From CALRGE01 sp964360635 (GTDB lineage Bacteria > Patescibacteriota > Gracilibacteria > UBA1369 > 2-02-FULL-48-14), in assembly GCA_964360635.1 (NCBI GenBank), contig CAYHXO010000003.1, positions 48,200 to 112,199 on the forward strand: DNA of 64,000 nt, written 5' to 3'. Positions 40,640 through 49,179 of the stretch are shown here, piece by piece (positions within the stretch are counted from its first letter, which is position 1; the number at the start of each line of letters is the position of its first letter). The position numbers were made by a program, and so were the translations under genes. The notes beneath the pieces are model-generated. The model made no database searches, was not told where the DNA came from, and saw only the letters and a list, made by a program, of their open reading frames with translations.

Positions 40640-41385
40640 GAGAAAAAATTCGCAACATTCGCGGAATCGTGATTCGCAGCAGACCTTTCATGGAAAATGA
40701 TCTCTGCGTTGCAGTAATTACCGAGCTCGGCGAAAAACTTGATCTGATTGTTAAAGGAGCTCGTGGGAAAAATTCCCGCCGAAAAGGCCATCTTGAAGTT
40801 TTGAATCTGATTTCTGCGACAGTTTATGAAAGTCGCCACAATTCTTATCTGCAAACCGTGCGCTGCGAAAACCCATTCTTCCGTCTTAAAGATTCCTATT
40901 TCAGCATTTTTTCAATTTGCAGATTAGTGGAAATCATAAACGCCCGTGTGCTTGAAGAAGACCCTCACCAAGAAATTTACGATTTGCTACTCGAAACTAT
41001 GACTCTTTTGAATTCCGAAACCGCGCATCTTTTTACTGTCGATTTTGCATTGGTAAAACTCGCAAACCTTCTGGGACACCTTCCAAGTTACAAAAATTGC
41101 GGAAGCTGCCATCGAGTGGAAGACCGAATGTACCTGAGCGAAAATAGCAATGCGCTAAATTGCTCCGACTGCCGCCATGCAAATGATACGCCTGTCGAAC
41201 TAAAATACCGGAAAGCCATGGAATTTTTCCGCGGTGCCGGCCTTTCCGCCCTCCAAAAAATCTCCCTCAGCGAAGAAGAAAGTGAATTTCTTCAGAATAT
41301 TATTGAGAAGCTTTTTGAAAAGAGGATGAAAGTAGCTACAACGTTCATGAATAGCGTAGTGAGTGAGCCAGTTATTCATCGTTAG
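40636..41385 (+). CDS. recO: DNA repair protein RecO
   Basis: Loads RecA onto SSB-coated DNA and anneals strands. 249 residues: N-terminal OB fold (IRGIVIRSRPFMENDLCVAV, IVKGARGKNSRR) and a central zinc site NCGSCH...NCSDCR. Length and motifs are normal. ATG overlaps the ftsX stop; the stop overlaps the convergent DUF2806 gene by 14 bp. Confidence 0.92.
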   Translation: MREKIRNIRGIVIRSRPFMENDLCVAVITELGEKLDLIVKGARGKNSRRKGHLEVLNLISATVYESRHNSYLQTVRCENPFFRLKDSYFSIFSICRLVEIINARVLEEDPHQEIYDLLLETMTLLNSETAHLFTVDFALVKLANLLGHLPSYKNCGSCHRVEDRMYLSENSNALNCSDCRHANDTPVELKYRKAMEFFRGAGLSALQKISLSEEESEFLQNIIEKLFEKRMKVATTFMNSVVSEPVIHR

Positions 41386-42256
41386 GCGATGGTTTTGCTG
41401 GGCTTGTTATATTGTTTACATCGATACCTTTTTTCTTCCATTCTTCGATGACGTATTGATCAAAACCCGCAATTGTTTCTGGTGCGCAAATACTCGCAAG
41501 TTCTTTGCCAATACTTGTTAGCAAAACCTTACCTATATTAATTTCGTTATCACTTTCTTTTGGAAATTTGAGAACGAAGGGTGCATTTTTATAAACAGCT
41601 ACTGTCTTTTGAGCAAAACCATGTCTTTTATAACCTGCCAAGCTTTCAAAACTTATAAGGCCAATCGCGTCCAGATGTTTTAAGATACTAAAGTTTATTC
41701 CATTTTTTATATAAATATCCGCATTTAGATCATAAATCAAAGGTTGTATTTCGCCGAGTATCCAATTGAATGCGCATAGTTTTGTGAAAAGCTGTGCATC
41801 ATGTTTACCCAGCGATTCCATGAAATTAACTGTTCTCTTTGAAAATCTTCCTGGCGTATTTGCTTCACTAGCCAAAATCCTTGCCCAAATGCCCTGCATT
41901 TCTTCATCAGATACTAGGCGACATTTGTCAAAAAAGTTTGTAATCCAGTCATCTTCTATTTTTTCAGGTTTTGCACCTTCGTTGAGTTGTGGAAGCGATT
42001 GGCAGGTTATACTTTCAATATTGCTTTGTTTTTTTTCCTCTTCATACATGAAGCGTTGCAAAGCACGCTGTTCTAACTCGGTCATTTCGATTTTAGATAT
42101 GGCTTTAATTTGTTCGGCGTCAGCGTCAGCTTTCGCAACGCGTCTTGTTTGCCAAGGTTTAAAAATGCCCCCGATTGCCTCAGAAATTTTTTCAATGAGT
42201 GTATTTGCGGGTTTTGATAAGTCTCCTAAATTGATGAGTGAATTTCCTTCTGACAT
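41372..42256 (-). CDS. DUF2806-family protein
   Basis: 294 residues with the strongly conserved family text: SLINLGDLSKPANTLIEKIS, IESITCQSLPQL, DDWITNFFDKCRLVSDEEMQ and WARILASEANTPGRFSKRTV. Function unknown. Members are scattered patchily among bacteria, often in variable regions. No membrane segment. Here it opens a block that continues with two unknown genes and a restriction-modification system. Confidence 0.85.
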   Translation of the reverse strand: MSEGNSLINLGDLSKPANTLIEKISEAIGGIFKPWQTRRVAKADADAEQIKAISKIEMTELEQRALQRFMYEEEKKQSNIESITCQSLPQLNEGAKPEKIEDDWITNFFDKCRLVSDEEMQGIWARILASEANTPGRFSKRTVNFMESLGKHDAQLFTKLCAFNWILGEIQPLIYDLNADIYIKNGINFSILKHLDAIGLISFESLAGYKRHGFAQKTVAVYKNAPFVLKFPKESDNEINIGKVLLTSIGKELASICAPETIAGFDQYVIEEWKKKGIDVNNITSPAKPSPNDE

Positions 42257-42354
42257 ATGTCTATGTTACATGTGTTTTTAGCCCAGCGAAACTTTCACCT
42301 AACGTAGAATTAAAAGAAATAATAATCTTAATATTGTGATAAGCAATTCACTAC

Positions 42355-42546
42355 TTAAGGTATAAGCTTTCTCAATACTAAACTAAATGTAGCTAATCCA
42401 CCAACCAAACCTGCTATTGGCGAGTAGGCTATAGCAACAAGACTTCCCATAGCACAAACGGCTAAGAAACAAACTCCGAAATATTGCCAACTAGTAATTT
42501 TACTATGACCGAATTTTCTATTCCAAGAGGAAGAATTCTTTGTCAT
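42355..42546 (-). CDS. Small membrane protein of unknown function
   Basis: 63 residues from the ATG at 42546 (MTKNSSSWNRKF). Two hydrophobic stretches (YFGVCFLAVCAMGSLVAIAY and GLVGGLATFSLVL) make it a hairpin membrane protein with the N-terminus likely inside. It follows the upstream gene's stop by one base (TAATATG), so they are coupled. Longer starts run into that gene. Confidence 0.6.
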   Translation of the reverse strand: MTKNSSSWNRKFGHSKITSWQYFGVCFLAVCAMGSLVAIAYSPIAGLVGGLATFSLVLRKLIP

Positions 42547-42547
42547 A

Positions 42548-42982
42548 TTAGCTAGATATCTTACCGAATAGACCTTGCCCCTTGTTGATAAGTCCGAAAC
42601 GTGCACAAACACGATTCAAGGTTGTAAAAAATGAATCTGCCTTTATGTCATCACCATGTAGGTTTATGGCATTAACGAAAGTTTTATAGTACAAATCATC
42701 GCTGAAACATTTTAATGCAAACAATTTAATTCTACCGTCTGAACGGTGCATAAAATTTCCCTTCAAATATCCATCAACTTCCGCTTTTGAAACAGAAAAG
42801 TCATCTAAAGATAATACTGGGACTTCAACCAGAGGAACAGCTCCAGATTGATCTTGTGCCATTTCTTCCAGATATGGAAGTGCACCTTCAATTTTACGAA
42901 TCTGCTTAGTATAATAAAGAAGATTTGATTTAGCTTCTTTCAAAGCCTTGCCCCAATCAGGGTCTTGATGTAAATTATTCAT
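42548..42982 (-). CDS. Protein of unknown function
   Basis: 144 residues, no signal or membrane segment. Mixed helical text (DWGKALKEAKSNLLYYTKQI..., YKTFVNAINLHGDDIKADSF). Translationally coupled to the small membrane protein, which suggests a two-component unit; in an accessory block such pairs can be toxin/effector systems, but nothing in the sequence shows that. Confidence 0.6.
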   Translation of the reverse strand: MNNLHQDPDWGKALKEAKSNLLYYTKQIRKIEGALPYLEEMAQDQSGAVPLVEVPVLSLDDFSVSKAEVDGYLKGNFMHRSDGRIKLFALKCFSDDLYYKTFVNAINLHGDDIKADSFFTTLNRVCARFGLINKGQGLFGKISS

Positions 42983-43170
42983 GTTCTAATAAGGTTAAAG
43001 GGTACATGATGTTTATTGAACAATTCAAAGTGTACTCTTTGCCTTGTTAGGCTGTCAAAGAAAAATGCTGATAGCTGGCATGGATAGCCACAGACTGCTA
43101 AAGAAAGGCGTTTCCTGTGCTCGTTTCATAGAAATAGATATGTTGAACAATTAATTCCAAAAGATTAATA
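42983..43170. other. 188-bp intergenic between divergent accessory genes
   Basis: No gene or RNA identified. TTGAACAATT occurs twice as a direct repeat (43016-43025 and 43143-43152). It could bind a controller of the restriction system or mark an old insertion; evidence is weak. Confidence 0.3.
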
Positions 43171-43980
43171 ATGACAAACAAAGGTGAAGAAAATGAAGTT
43201 ATGTTAAAAGCATTTTTGGCTAAATGTTACTTTCAATTTTTCCATGGTGGTGCTGAGTTAAAAACCGGGCCTGAAGAATTGAGGCAAATCAGACATCTGA
43301 ACTTTGGACCTGGTGTAAATATTCCTGTTTGGTTAACTGAATATGAGGAGTGGTTATATAAAAGAGACTATAAAAATCTAAAGAAAGTTTTCGGAAAAGC
43401 CAAAGCATCATTTAAAGCTGATATAGGAATAAACGGTATTAACTACAGTATAAAATTTGGTGATTGCGCAAAAGCAGCAATGATAAATCATACATCAAGA
43501 GACGGTTTTATAAATGTTTGTAATAAACTTAAAATGAATATAGCACCACTTGATGAGATGATTAAAGAATATTGGAGTTTAAGAAAATCCGGAAAAATCA
43601 CTGAAGATATAACAAATACTTCCCCACATTCACCTTTCAGAAAATACAAAGAATATCTTAAGCCGATTCTCGAATATTTCTTTTTTAAGGGCACAGGAAA
43701 AAGAGGTGATTCTGATTTTCCTGCAGATAAAATATTAATTTTCAGTAACGCATGTGACCCATCTACTTATAAGATCATCAGCTTAGATGAAGCTGTAGAT
43801 TCAGTTTGGGATAACCTGACATTCTCAATGAGAAGCAAAAAAGGAATGCCTACAAAGAAGGTTGGAAGTCAACTTGTGGATTTGTATTCGCCTGCAAAGT
43901 ACCCAGTACTGGCACCATGGGTGGAATATACATCCGACGAGGCAAAGTTTCCAAAAGGTGCTCTTCATGTACGTTCATAA
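43171..43980 (+). CDS. Probable type II restriction endonuclease
   Basis: 269 residues. A PD-(D/E)xK-like core appears as FKADIGINGINYSIKFGDCA, with the aspartate and the S-x-K triad in order. Position is the main support: it faces a C5 cytosine methyltransferase and a Vsr gene. The recognition sequence and enzyme family could not be named. Its last 131 bp are convergently overlapped by the methyltransferase gene. Confidence 0.65.
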   Translation: MTNKGEENEVMLKAFLAKCYFQFFHGGAELKTGPEELRQIRHLNFGPGVNIPVWLTEYEEWLYKRDYKNLKKVFGKAKASFKADIGINGINYSIKFGDCAKAAMINHTSRDGFINVCNKLKMNIAPLDEMIKEYWSLRKSGKITEDITNTSPHSPFRKYKEYLKPILEYFFFKGTGKRGDSDFPADKILIFSNACDPSTYKIISLDEAVDSVWDNLTFSMRSKKGMPTKKVGSQLVDLYSPAKYPVLAPWVEYTSDEAKFPKGALHVRS

Positions 43981-44842
43981 GAGTATTAACTAACACCTCT
44001 GCAAAAGCTTGAATTGCAGGAACAGCAACGCTGTTGCCCAATTGTTTCATCGCATTAGACTCAGTTACAGGAAATTCAAAACTATCAGGGAAACCTTGCA
44101 TTTTCTTTCCTTCTTTTGAAGTTATACGTTTAACTTCACCATCCACAATATAACCATCCCAATTTCTTCTATCATCAATTGGAGACCTTCTACCTCCACA
44201 TCTAAGAGTAAATCCTATTTTTCTTGTACATTCACCTCCAAAAACTTCTGACATAGTTAATTGCAAAGCTTTTTTAGCAGGAGCATTAAATTTAATACTT
44301 TTATCCTTAAACCCAATCATAAATACTCTAGGTCTGAGTTGTGGCAATCCATAGTCACAAGCCTTCACTCTAAAAAAGTTGAAAGAATATCCAAGATCCT
44401 CTTCCAACACCTTTCTAATTTTAGCAAAAGTTTCACCTTCATTATGATTTAGTAATCCACCCACGTTTTCCAAAAAGAAAGCTTTTGGTTGTTTAATTCT
44501 TAAAATTTCCGCAATGTTAAAAAATAAAGTACCTCTGGTATCTTCAAACCCCATTCGATGTCCTGCGTTACTGAAAGGCTGACAAGGAAATCCACCAGTC
44601 AATATATCAAAATCAGGTATGTCATTTTCTATATCTTTAATAGAATTAATATCTCCAATAAAATTTCCACTCTCAAATAATTCAGGAGAGATTTTCTTAA
44701 AATTATGTTCATAAGTTTTTCTTGCAGCAGCATCCCATTCTGATGAAAAAACACATTCGGCACCCGCATTATGAAATGCCAGATGAAAACCTCCGATTCC
44801 TGCAAACAAATCAATAAACTTTAGTTTCGAAGTTTTTTTCAT
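43850..44842 (-). CDS. C5-cytosine DNA methyltransferase
   Basis: Protects host DNA by methylating cytosine C5. 330 residues with motif I (FIDLFAGIGGFHLAFHNAG), motif IV (GGFPCQPFSNAG, catalytic cysteine), motif VI (FFLENVGGLLNH), motif VIII (YGLPQLRPRVFMIGF) and motif X (GNSVAVPAIQAFAEVL). The target-recognition region between VIII and X is short. The last ~40 residues run beyond motif X and are encoded within the opposite-strand nuclease gene. Confidence 0.95.
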   Translation of the reverse strand: MKKTSKLKFIDLFAGIGGFHLAFHNAGAECVFSSEWDAAARKTYEHNFKKISPELFESGNFIGDINSIKDIENDIPDFDILTGGFPCQPFSNAGHRMGFEDTRGTLFFNIAEILRIKQPKAFFLENVGGLLNHNEGETFAKIRKVLEEDLGYSFNFFRVKACDYGLPQLRPRVFMIGFKDKSIKFNAPAKKALQLTMSEVFGGECTRKIGFTLRCGGRRSPIDDRRNWDGYIVDGEVKRITSKEGKKMQGFPDSFEFPVTESNAMKQLGNSVAVPAIQAFAEVLVNTLMNVHEEHLLETLPRRMYIPPMVPVLGTLQANTNPQVDFQPSL

Positions 44843-44909
44843 GAAGTTTTTGTTGGTAGTATTCTGATACTAGGTGAGTGCATATACACTGTCAATCTTT
44901 AAACAGGGA

Positions 44910-45323
44910 TTAGCCTTTGACTGATAGTTCTTTTTGAAGTTTTCTATAACATTTATCAATATCCTTCTTTATTTCATGCCCCCAAAATCTTTGAACTCTA
45001 ATCCCCTCGCAACTCAAAGTATCATTTACTTTTAAGTCTCTGGCAAGATTTTTATTTAATTTTTCTTCCCAAAATTTATAATTACTGCCAGGAATACTCA
45101 AACAAACGGGACATTTATGCCAAAAACAACCGTCAATAAAAACAGCAACTTTTGACTTTCCAAAATACAAATCAGGTTTCCCTAGGATATTCTTTCTGCC
45201 GATTCTATATCCTTTTAATCCTCTGGTAAAAATATACTTTCTAAACATATCTTCAAGTTTTGTATTCTTATTTTTAACACGCGACATACAATAACTTCTT
45301 TGTTTCTTGGTAAGGACATCCAT
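44910..45323 (-). CDS. vsr: Very short patch repair endonuclease
   Basis: Nicks next to T:G mismatches that arise when 5-methylcytosine deaminates. 137 residues with family motifs MSRVKNKNTKLE, GKPDLYFGKSKVAVFIDGCF (catalytic aspartate) and FWHKCPVC (histidine and zinc cysteine). It lies 67 bp upstream of the methyltransferase gene on the same strand, so the two are likely co-expressed. Confidence 0.93.
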   Translation of the reverse strand: MDVLTKKQRSYCMSRVKNKNTKLEDMFRKYIFTRGLKGYRIGRKNILGKPDLYFGKSKVAVFIDGCFWHKCPVCLSIPGSNYKFWEEKLNKNLARDLKVNDTLSCEGIRVQRFWGHEIKKDIDKCYRKLQKELSVKG

Positions 45324-45351
45324 ATAAAATGGTAAAGATTTCTAATAACAC

Positions 45352-47442
45352 TCACGCCCACACCGCCTCAACAAACCTCTCACCATCCAGTCCACTCAAC
45401 TCGCGACAACTCTTTCTATGAATTGAAATTGCACTCCCTCTCCGCACATAACCAACTATCGCATTCGGCGGTTTTGGCTTGCAACAAGCGCTAAACACAA
45501 GCGGCAAATTCGACTCGCCTGTAATTAAAACCTTGCCGGTGAGTTCCGGCGCAAAATATATTTCTTTCTCTTCTTCATGCGCTTCCTCAACTGCAAAAAT
45601 CGTCTTGGCAACGTGAGCGGCAGAAACGGTCCCGAGTCCAATTGCCTCTAAAATATCAATTCGATCGTCTAGACTTCGCTCCTTCCCTGCATAATTTTTC
45701 ATCACTGTAAATTTCTCATCAAGCTTTGGCTTATGCATGAGCTCAAGTTCATGATTCAACATTTCACGACCAAGCTTCACATTGCTTTCAAATTCCTGTT
45801 TATGAAACCAGTTTTTAATTTTTGCCCTAGCATTTGAAGTTTTTGCGATCGACAGCCAATATTTCCCGGGTTTCGCATTCGTTCGAGTAACAATTTCAAC
45901 AATCTCACCATTTTTGAGTTCGTAATCAAGAGGAACGCCCTTTCCATTAACCTTTGCACCATTACAATGATTTCCAACATCACTATGAATCAGGTATGCA
46001 AAATCAAGAGGACTTGCACCTCGGGCCAATTCAACCACATCGCCTTTCGGGCTTAGTACAAAAATTTTATCAGGAAAAATATCTATTTCAGATGCCTTCC
46101 CAATATCATCAGCCAATCCTTTTAACCAAACTCGATGCTTCTCATAATTTCCTGCCAAAACAAGCGGGCCAAAGGCTCGCGCCTTCTTTATATTATCCAG
46201 ATGCACCTGATCGATTCCTTTTTCAAGAAGCATCTCCTGAACTTTTTTTCGATCTGAAAAAACCATCTGCTGAAATTTCTCAATCCATTCACGAACAATT
46301 CCTTCAATATCTGGCTCACGCTGCAAAAGTGCTCGAACTTCATGAAAAGCCTCCTGTAATTTTAAAGTTTGAGTGCCTGTTTTGACTTTCTCCTTATATG
46401 CCCAATGTGAAGCAACTCCCAACTCGGCCTCGGCGTGCATGCTCGCAGTTCTAATCTGAATTTCTGTGGGCGCATCATAAATTCCAAGCACAGTTGTATG
46501 CAAACTTCTGTAACCATTTGGTTTGGCAACCGCAATGTAATCTTTAAATCTATCCTGTAGTGGAATGAAATTATTGTGGATGATCCCAAGAGTTGAATAG
46601 AGATGTGCAACCTGCTCTTTCCCATCTTTATAAGAATCAGGAAGAATTACTCGAACGGCAAACAAATCATAAATTTCTGAAATATCCATAGCCTGTTTTT
46701 TCTCCATTTTCTGATAAATACTCCAAAGGTGCTTTTTTCTGCCTGAAACTTCCTGAACCTGAACACCTTCACGCATCAACATTTGTTCAATTTTAGAAGT
46801 CGCGAATTCCATAGAACTATCGCTTTTTTTAGAGAATTTAGCCACTGACTCCTTCAACTCTAGATACTGATCGCCACACAAATACTTAAAACATAAATCC
46901 TCAAGCTCACTTTTAACCTGATAAATACCAAGCCGAGAAGCAATCGCCGCGTGCACGAACAAAGTCTCTCTTGCAATCCTCTCCTGCTTTTCTTTCGGCA
47001 CAAACTGCAGAGTTCGCATATTATGAAGTCGATCGGAAAGCTTAATAAAAACTACGCGAATATCCTTTGCCATCGCCAAAAACATTTTCTTCCAATTTTC
47101 AGTTTGTTGATCTTCTTTTTTGACTTTTATTACGGCCATCTTTTCCATAGCGGAAACCAGGTTTCCAACATCTTCACCAAATTCTTTCTTAATTTGCTCG
47201 ACTGTAATTGGCGTATCTTCAGAAACATCGTGCATCAAGCACGCCTGAATTGCAGCCAAATCCGGGTCTAGATCAAGTAGAATTCTCGCAGCCTCAATTG
47301 GGTGAACAATATAATCCTCACCTGAATATCTCTTCTGACCAAGGTGCGCCACTTTCGCATATTCATAAGCACGATCAACTTCAGCCAAATCAATGTCGGG
47401 CCGCCTGTTGGCAATTTCAGATCTTAGCGTTTCGTAGATCAT
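45352..47442 (-). CDS. rel: Bifunctional (p)ppGpp synthetase/hydrolase of the Rel family, lacking ACT domain
   Basis: Makes and degrades the stringent-response alarmone. 696 residues: HD hydrolase with HD and ED retained in CLMHDVSEDT, synthetase with RFKDYIAVAKPNGYRSLHTT and EIQIRTASMHAEAELGVASH, TGS domain (IFVLSPKGDVVELARGASPL) and a conserved-cysteine region (FSACCKPKPPNAIVGYVRRG). It ends about 30 residues later, so the usual C-terminal ACT domain is missing. Confidence 0.95.
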   Translation of the reverse strand: MIYETLRSEIANRRPDIDLAEVDRAYEYAKVAHLGQKRYSGEDYIVHPIEAARILLDLDPDLAAIQACLMHDVSEDTPITVEQIKKEFGEDVGNLVSAMEKMAVIKVKKEDQQTENWKKMFLAMAKDIRVVFIKLSDRLHNMRTLQFVPKEKQERIARETLFVHAAIASRLGIYQVKSELEDLCFKYLCGDQYLELKESVAKFSKKSDSSMEFATSKIEQMLMREGVQVQEVSGRKKHLWSIYQKMEKKQAMDISEIYDLFAVRVILPDSYKDGKEQVAHLYSTLGIIHNNFIPLQDRFKDYIAVAKPNGYRSLHTTVLGIYDAPTEIQIRTASMHAEAELGVASHWAYKEKVKTGTQTLKLQEAFHEVRALLQREPDIEGIVREWIEKFQQMVFSDRKKVQEMLLEKGIDQVHLDNIKKARAFGPLVLAGNYEKHRVWLKGLADDIGKASEIDIFPDKIFVLSPKGDVVELARGASPLDFAYLIHSDVGNHCNGAKVNGKGVPLDYELKNGEIVEIVTRTNAKPGKYWLSIAKTSNARAKIKNWFHKQEFESNVKLGREMLNHELELMHKPKLDEKFTVMKNYAGKERSLDDRIDILEAIGLGTVSAAHVAKTIFAVEEAHEEEKEIYFAPELTGKVLITGESNLPLVFSACCKPKPPNAIVGYVRRGSAISIHRKSCRELSGLDGERFVEAVWA

Positions 47443-47458
47443 AAGTGAAATATATCAC

Positions 47459-48505
47459 TTAGAGCTGAGAACCATCAATAACCAATTTCAAATCAGATCC
47501 TTCAAGCTCAATAACCCTAACACCTTTTACTAGCGCCTCCTTATTTAATTTAATATCTTTTATACGAAGTTCAAGCTCAGTAATTCCATCGTTATAGAAA
47601 TTATCAAGTTTCAATCTTGCTCTGTAATTTGCGCGAATTTCCAGCACTTCTTTTGAAACAGAAATAAAAGATTCCAAACTAATATTACTAGAATTTCCAT
47701 CAAGATTATTTATGCTATTGAAAAATGCATCTTCATCAGAAGCCTGATCAGCCTGTTTTATTTCGAATTGTGCAATCAAATCAGCCTCTTCTCTTTGCAA
47801 TTGTCGCAAATTCAAATTAGCAATATTTAATAACTCCTCGAGATCATCAACATGCTTATCAATTGCCAATGATCTATCTGAAGATTGATCAATTAATTTC
47901 TGAACATCAACCTGCAAAATATTATAAATTTTCTGAAAATCTTCAACAAATCTGGCATATTCCGCGGCAGAACCACGCTCAGTGCCCAATTCTTCACCAG
48001 TTAAGGTAGAACTATCTTTATCCGCCTCTTCAAAACCGATCTTGATTCCGGTTTCAATTTGAGTGCCGTAAAGTGTATGTGTTGGAGTCTCATCAGGTTC
48101 TTCAACAACAGGTTCCTCAGTAATGGGTCTATTTTTATAATATTCCCACGCTTTAAATCCACCGTAGGCAAGACCTACAATAAACAAAAGTGCAAAAATT
48201 CCTCCACAACAAAACTTCACATGCCGTGTTGAAAGCCCCGATTCTCTAACAATATCAAGTAATCCACCTCCATCATCACCTTCAGAATCACCTTCTTCCA
48301 CACCTGCAAACTCACGTAATTTATTCTTGGTTTGTTGTCTTCTCTTCTGTAATTCACTCGATTCCGGCATTTCTTCAACCTCAAGCGGTGTAGAAAGAAT
48401 ATCTACCGGTTTAGGTAAATCTAAATCAAGAGCTTCATCGTCCTCACGCTCAGCAGCGGCCTTGGCCGCCATTCCCTCCGGATTTTTTGGTTTTTCTTCA
48501 GCCAT
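47459..48505 (-). CDS. Membrane protein with acidic cytoplasmic tail and external coiled coil
   Basis: 348 residues, family unknown. Residues 1-95 are charged and low complexity (EALDLDLPKPVDIL, ELQKRRQQTKNKL), one membrane segment follows (FALLFIVGLAYGGFKAWEYY), then a proline/glutamate linker (TEEPVVEEPDETP) and a helical external domain from about 170 to 348 with coiled-coil spacing. The extended -10 TGG-TATAAT lies upstream at 48526-48534 on this strand. Role unknown. Confidence 0.6.
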   Translation of the reverse strand: MAEEKPKNPEGMAAKAAAEREDDEALDLDLPKPVDILSTPLEVEEMPESSELQKRRQQTKNKLREFAGVEEGDSEGDDGGGLLDIVRESGLSTRHVKFCCGGIFALLFIVGLAYGGFKAWEYYKNRPITEEPVVEEPDETPTHTLYGTQIETGIKIGFEEADKDSSTLTGEELGTERGSAAEYARFVEDFQKIYNILQVDVQKLIDQSSDRSLAIDKHVDDLEELLNIANLNLRQLQREEADLIAQFEIKQADQASDEDAFFNSINNLDGNSSNISLESFISVSKEVLEIRANYRARLKLDNFYNDGITELELRIKDIKLNKEALVKGVRVIELEGSDLKLVIDGSQL

Positions 48506-48525
48506 AATTAAAAATAACTCATGAT

Positions 48526-48534
48526 ATTATACCA
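48526..48534 (-). promoter_or_regulatory. Extended -10 promoter for the 47459-48505 gene
   Basis: TGG-TATAAT on the minus strand, about 20 bp upstream of the ATG at 48505. The -35 is poor, as is common with extended -10 elements. Confidence 0.5.
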
Positions 48535-48557
48535 TAAATGAGGGCAATTTGCCAGGC

Positions 48558-49049
48558 TTAAGTCAACACAAAGCCAATCCCAACCATCACTAGTGCAACA
48601 ACTGCTGTCTCTGGCCAATCTAATTTGGCAATTTTCCTCAGAACAGCCAATAAAATAACAAGACCCCAAACCATGCTTAGAGTTGAAAGCTTTGGAAGAA
48701 TATCAATAAAACCGATTAGCGAAGAAAAACACATAATTTTCACAAAACCTTCCATTTTCAAACGACTCTTAAAAAATTCCTGTAAAAGATAACCTACAGC
48801 ATAAAATGTCACCAAAGAAATCACCGTAGTCTCGATAGTATTCTTAATTACAGTGAAAAAATCAGGGCGATAAACCACAATTCCAGGATTAGGGAAGAAA
48901 TAGTAGCCAATAGCTCCCAAAAAGCCTGAAATGGTCAAAATCAAAAACCCATCGTAAAGAGCATCTCGATCATCAGCAATTTTCCTCATCGTTAACTCGT
49001 TCAAAAGCACAATTTCTCCAGCATCTTTGAAGTACTTTTTTGGATCCAT
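48558..49049 (-). CDS. Yip1-like multi-spanning membrane protein
   Basis: 163 residues with four or five hydrophobic segments and the layout of Yip1-domain proteins (DALYDGFLILTISGFLGAI, then FYAVGYLLQEFFKSRLKMEG). No catalytic motif. Function unknown. Same strand as the coiled-coil membrane gene downstream, 52 bp away. Confidence 0.6.
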   Translation of the reverse strand: MDPKKYFKDAGEIVLLNELTMRKIADDRDALYDGFLILTISGFLGAIGYYFFPNPGIVVYRPDFFTVIKNTIETTVISLVTFYAVGYLLQEFFKSRLKMEGFVKIMCFSSLIGFIDILPKLSTLSMVWGLVILLAVLRKIAKLDWPETAVVALVMVGIGFVLT

Positions 49050-49118
49050 ATATATTGGTGTTCGCTATCATTAAAACAATATTCCAGCGACTAGTCAAAA
49101 GGATTCTTCAATCTGCAT

Positions 49119-49147
49119 TTGATGAATAGCCAGTTTTTGCCTAGAAT
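49119..49147 (+). promoter_or_regulatory. hppA promoter
   Basis: TTGATG (49119-49124), 17-bp spacer, TAGAAT (49142-49147). Leader about 26 nt. Confidence 0.6.
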
Positions 49148-49179
49148 AGGCCGGACTTAAGCTATTTAACCTAAAAGAA

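Noticed and set aside
43016..43152. TTGAACAATT direct repeats as mobile-element target duplications
   Set aside because: Only 10 bp, AT-rich and without a transposase or terminal inverted repeats between them.
45954..46385. 143-codon plus-strand ORF inside rel
   Set aside because: Antisense shadow of a strongly conserved gene, with no independent support.
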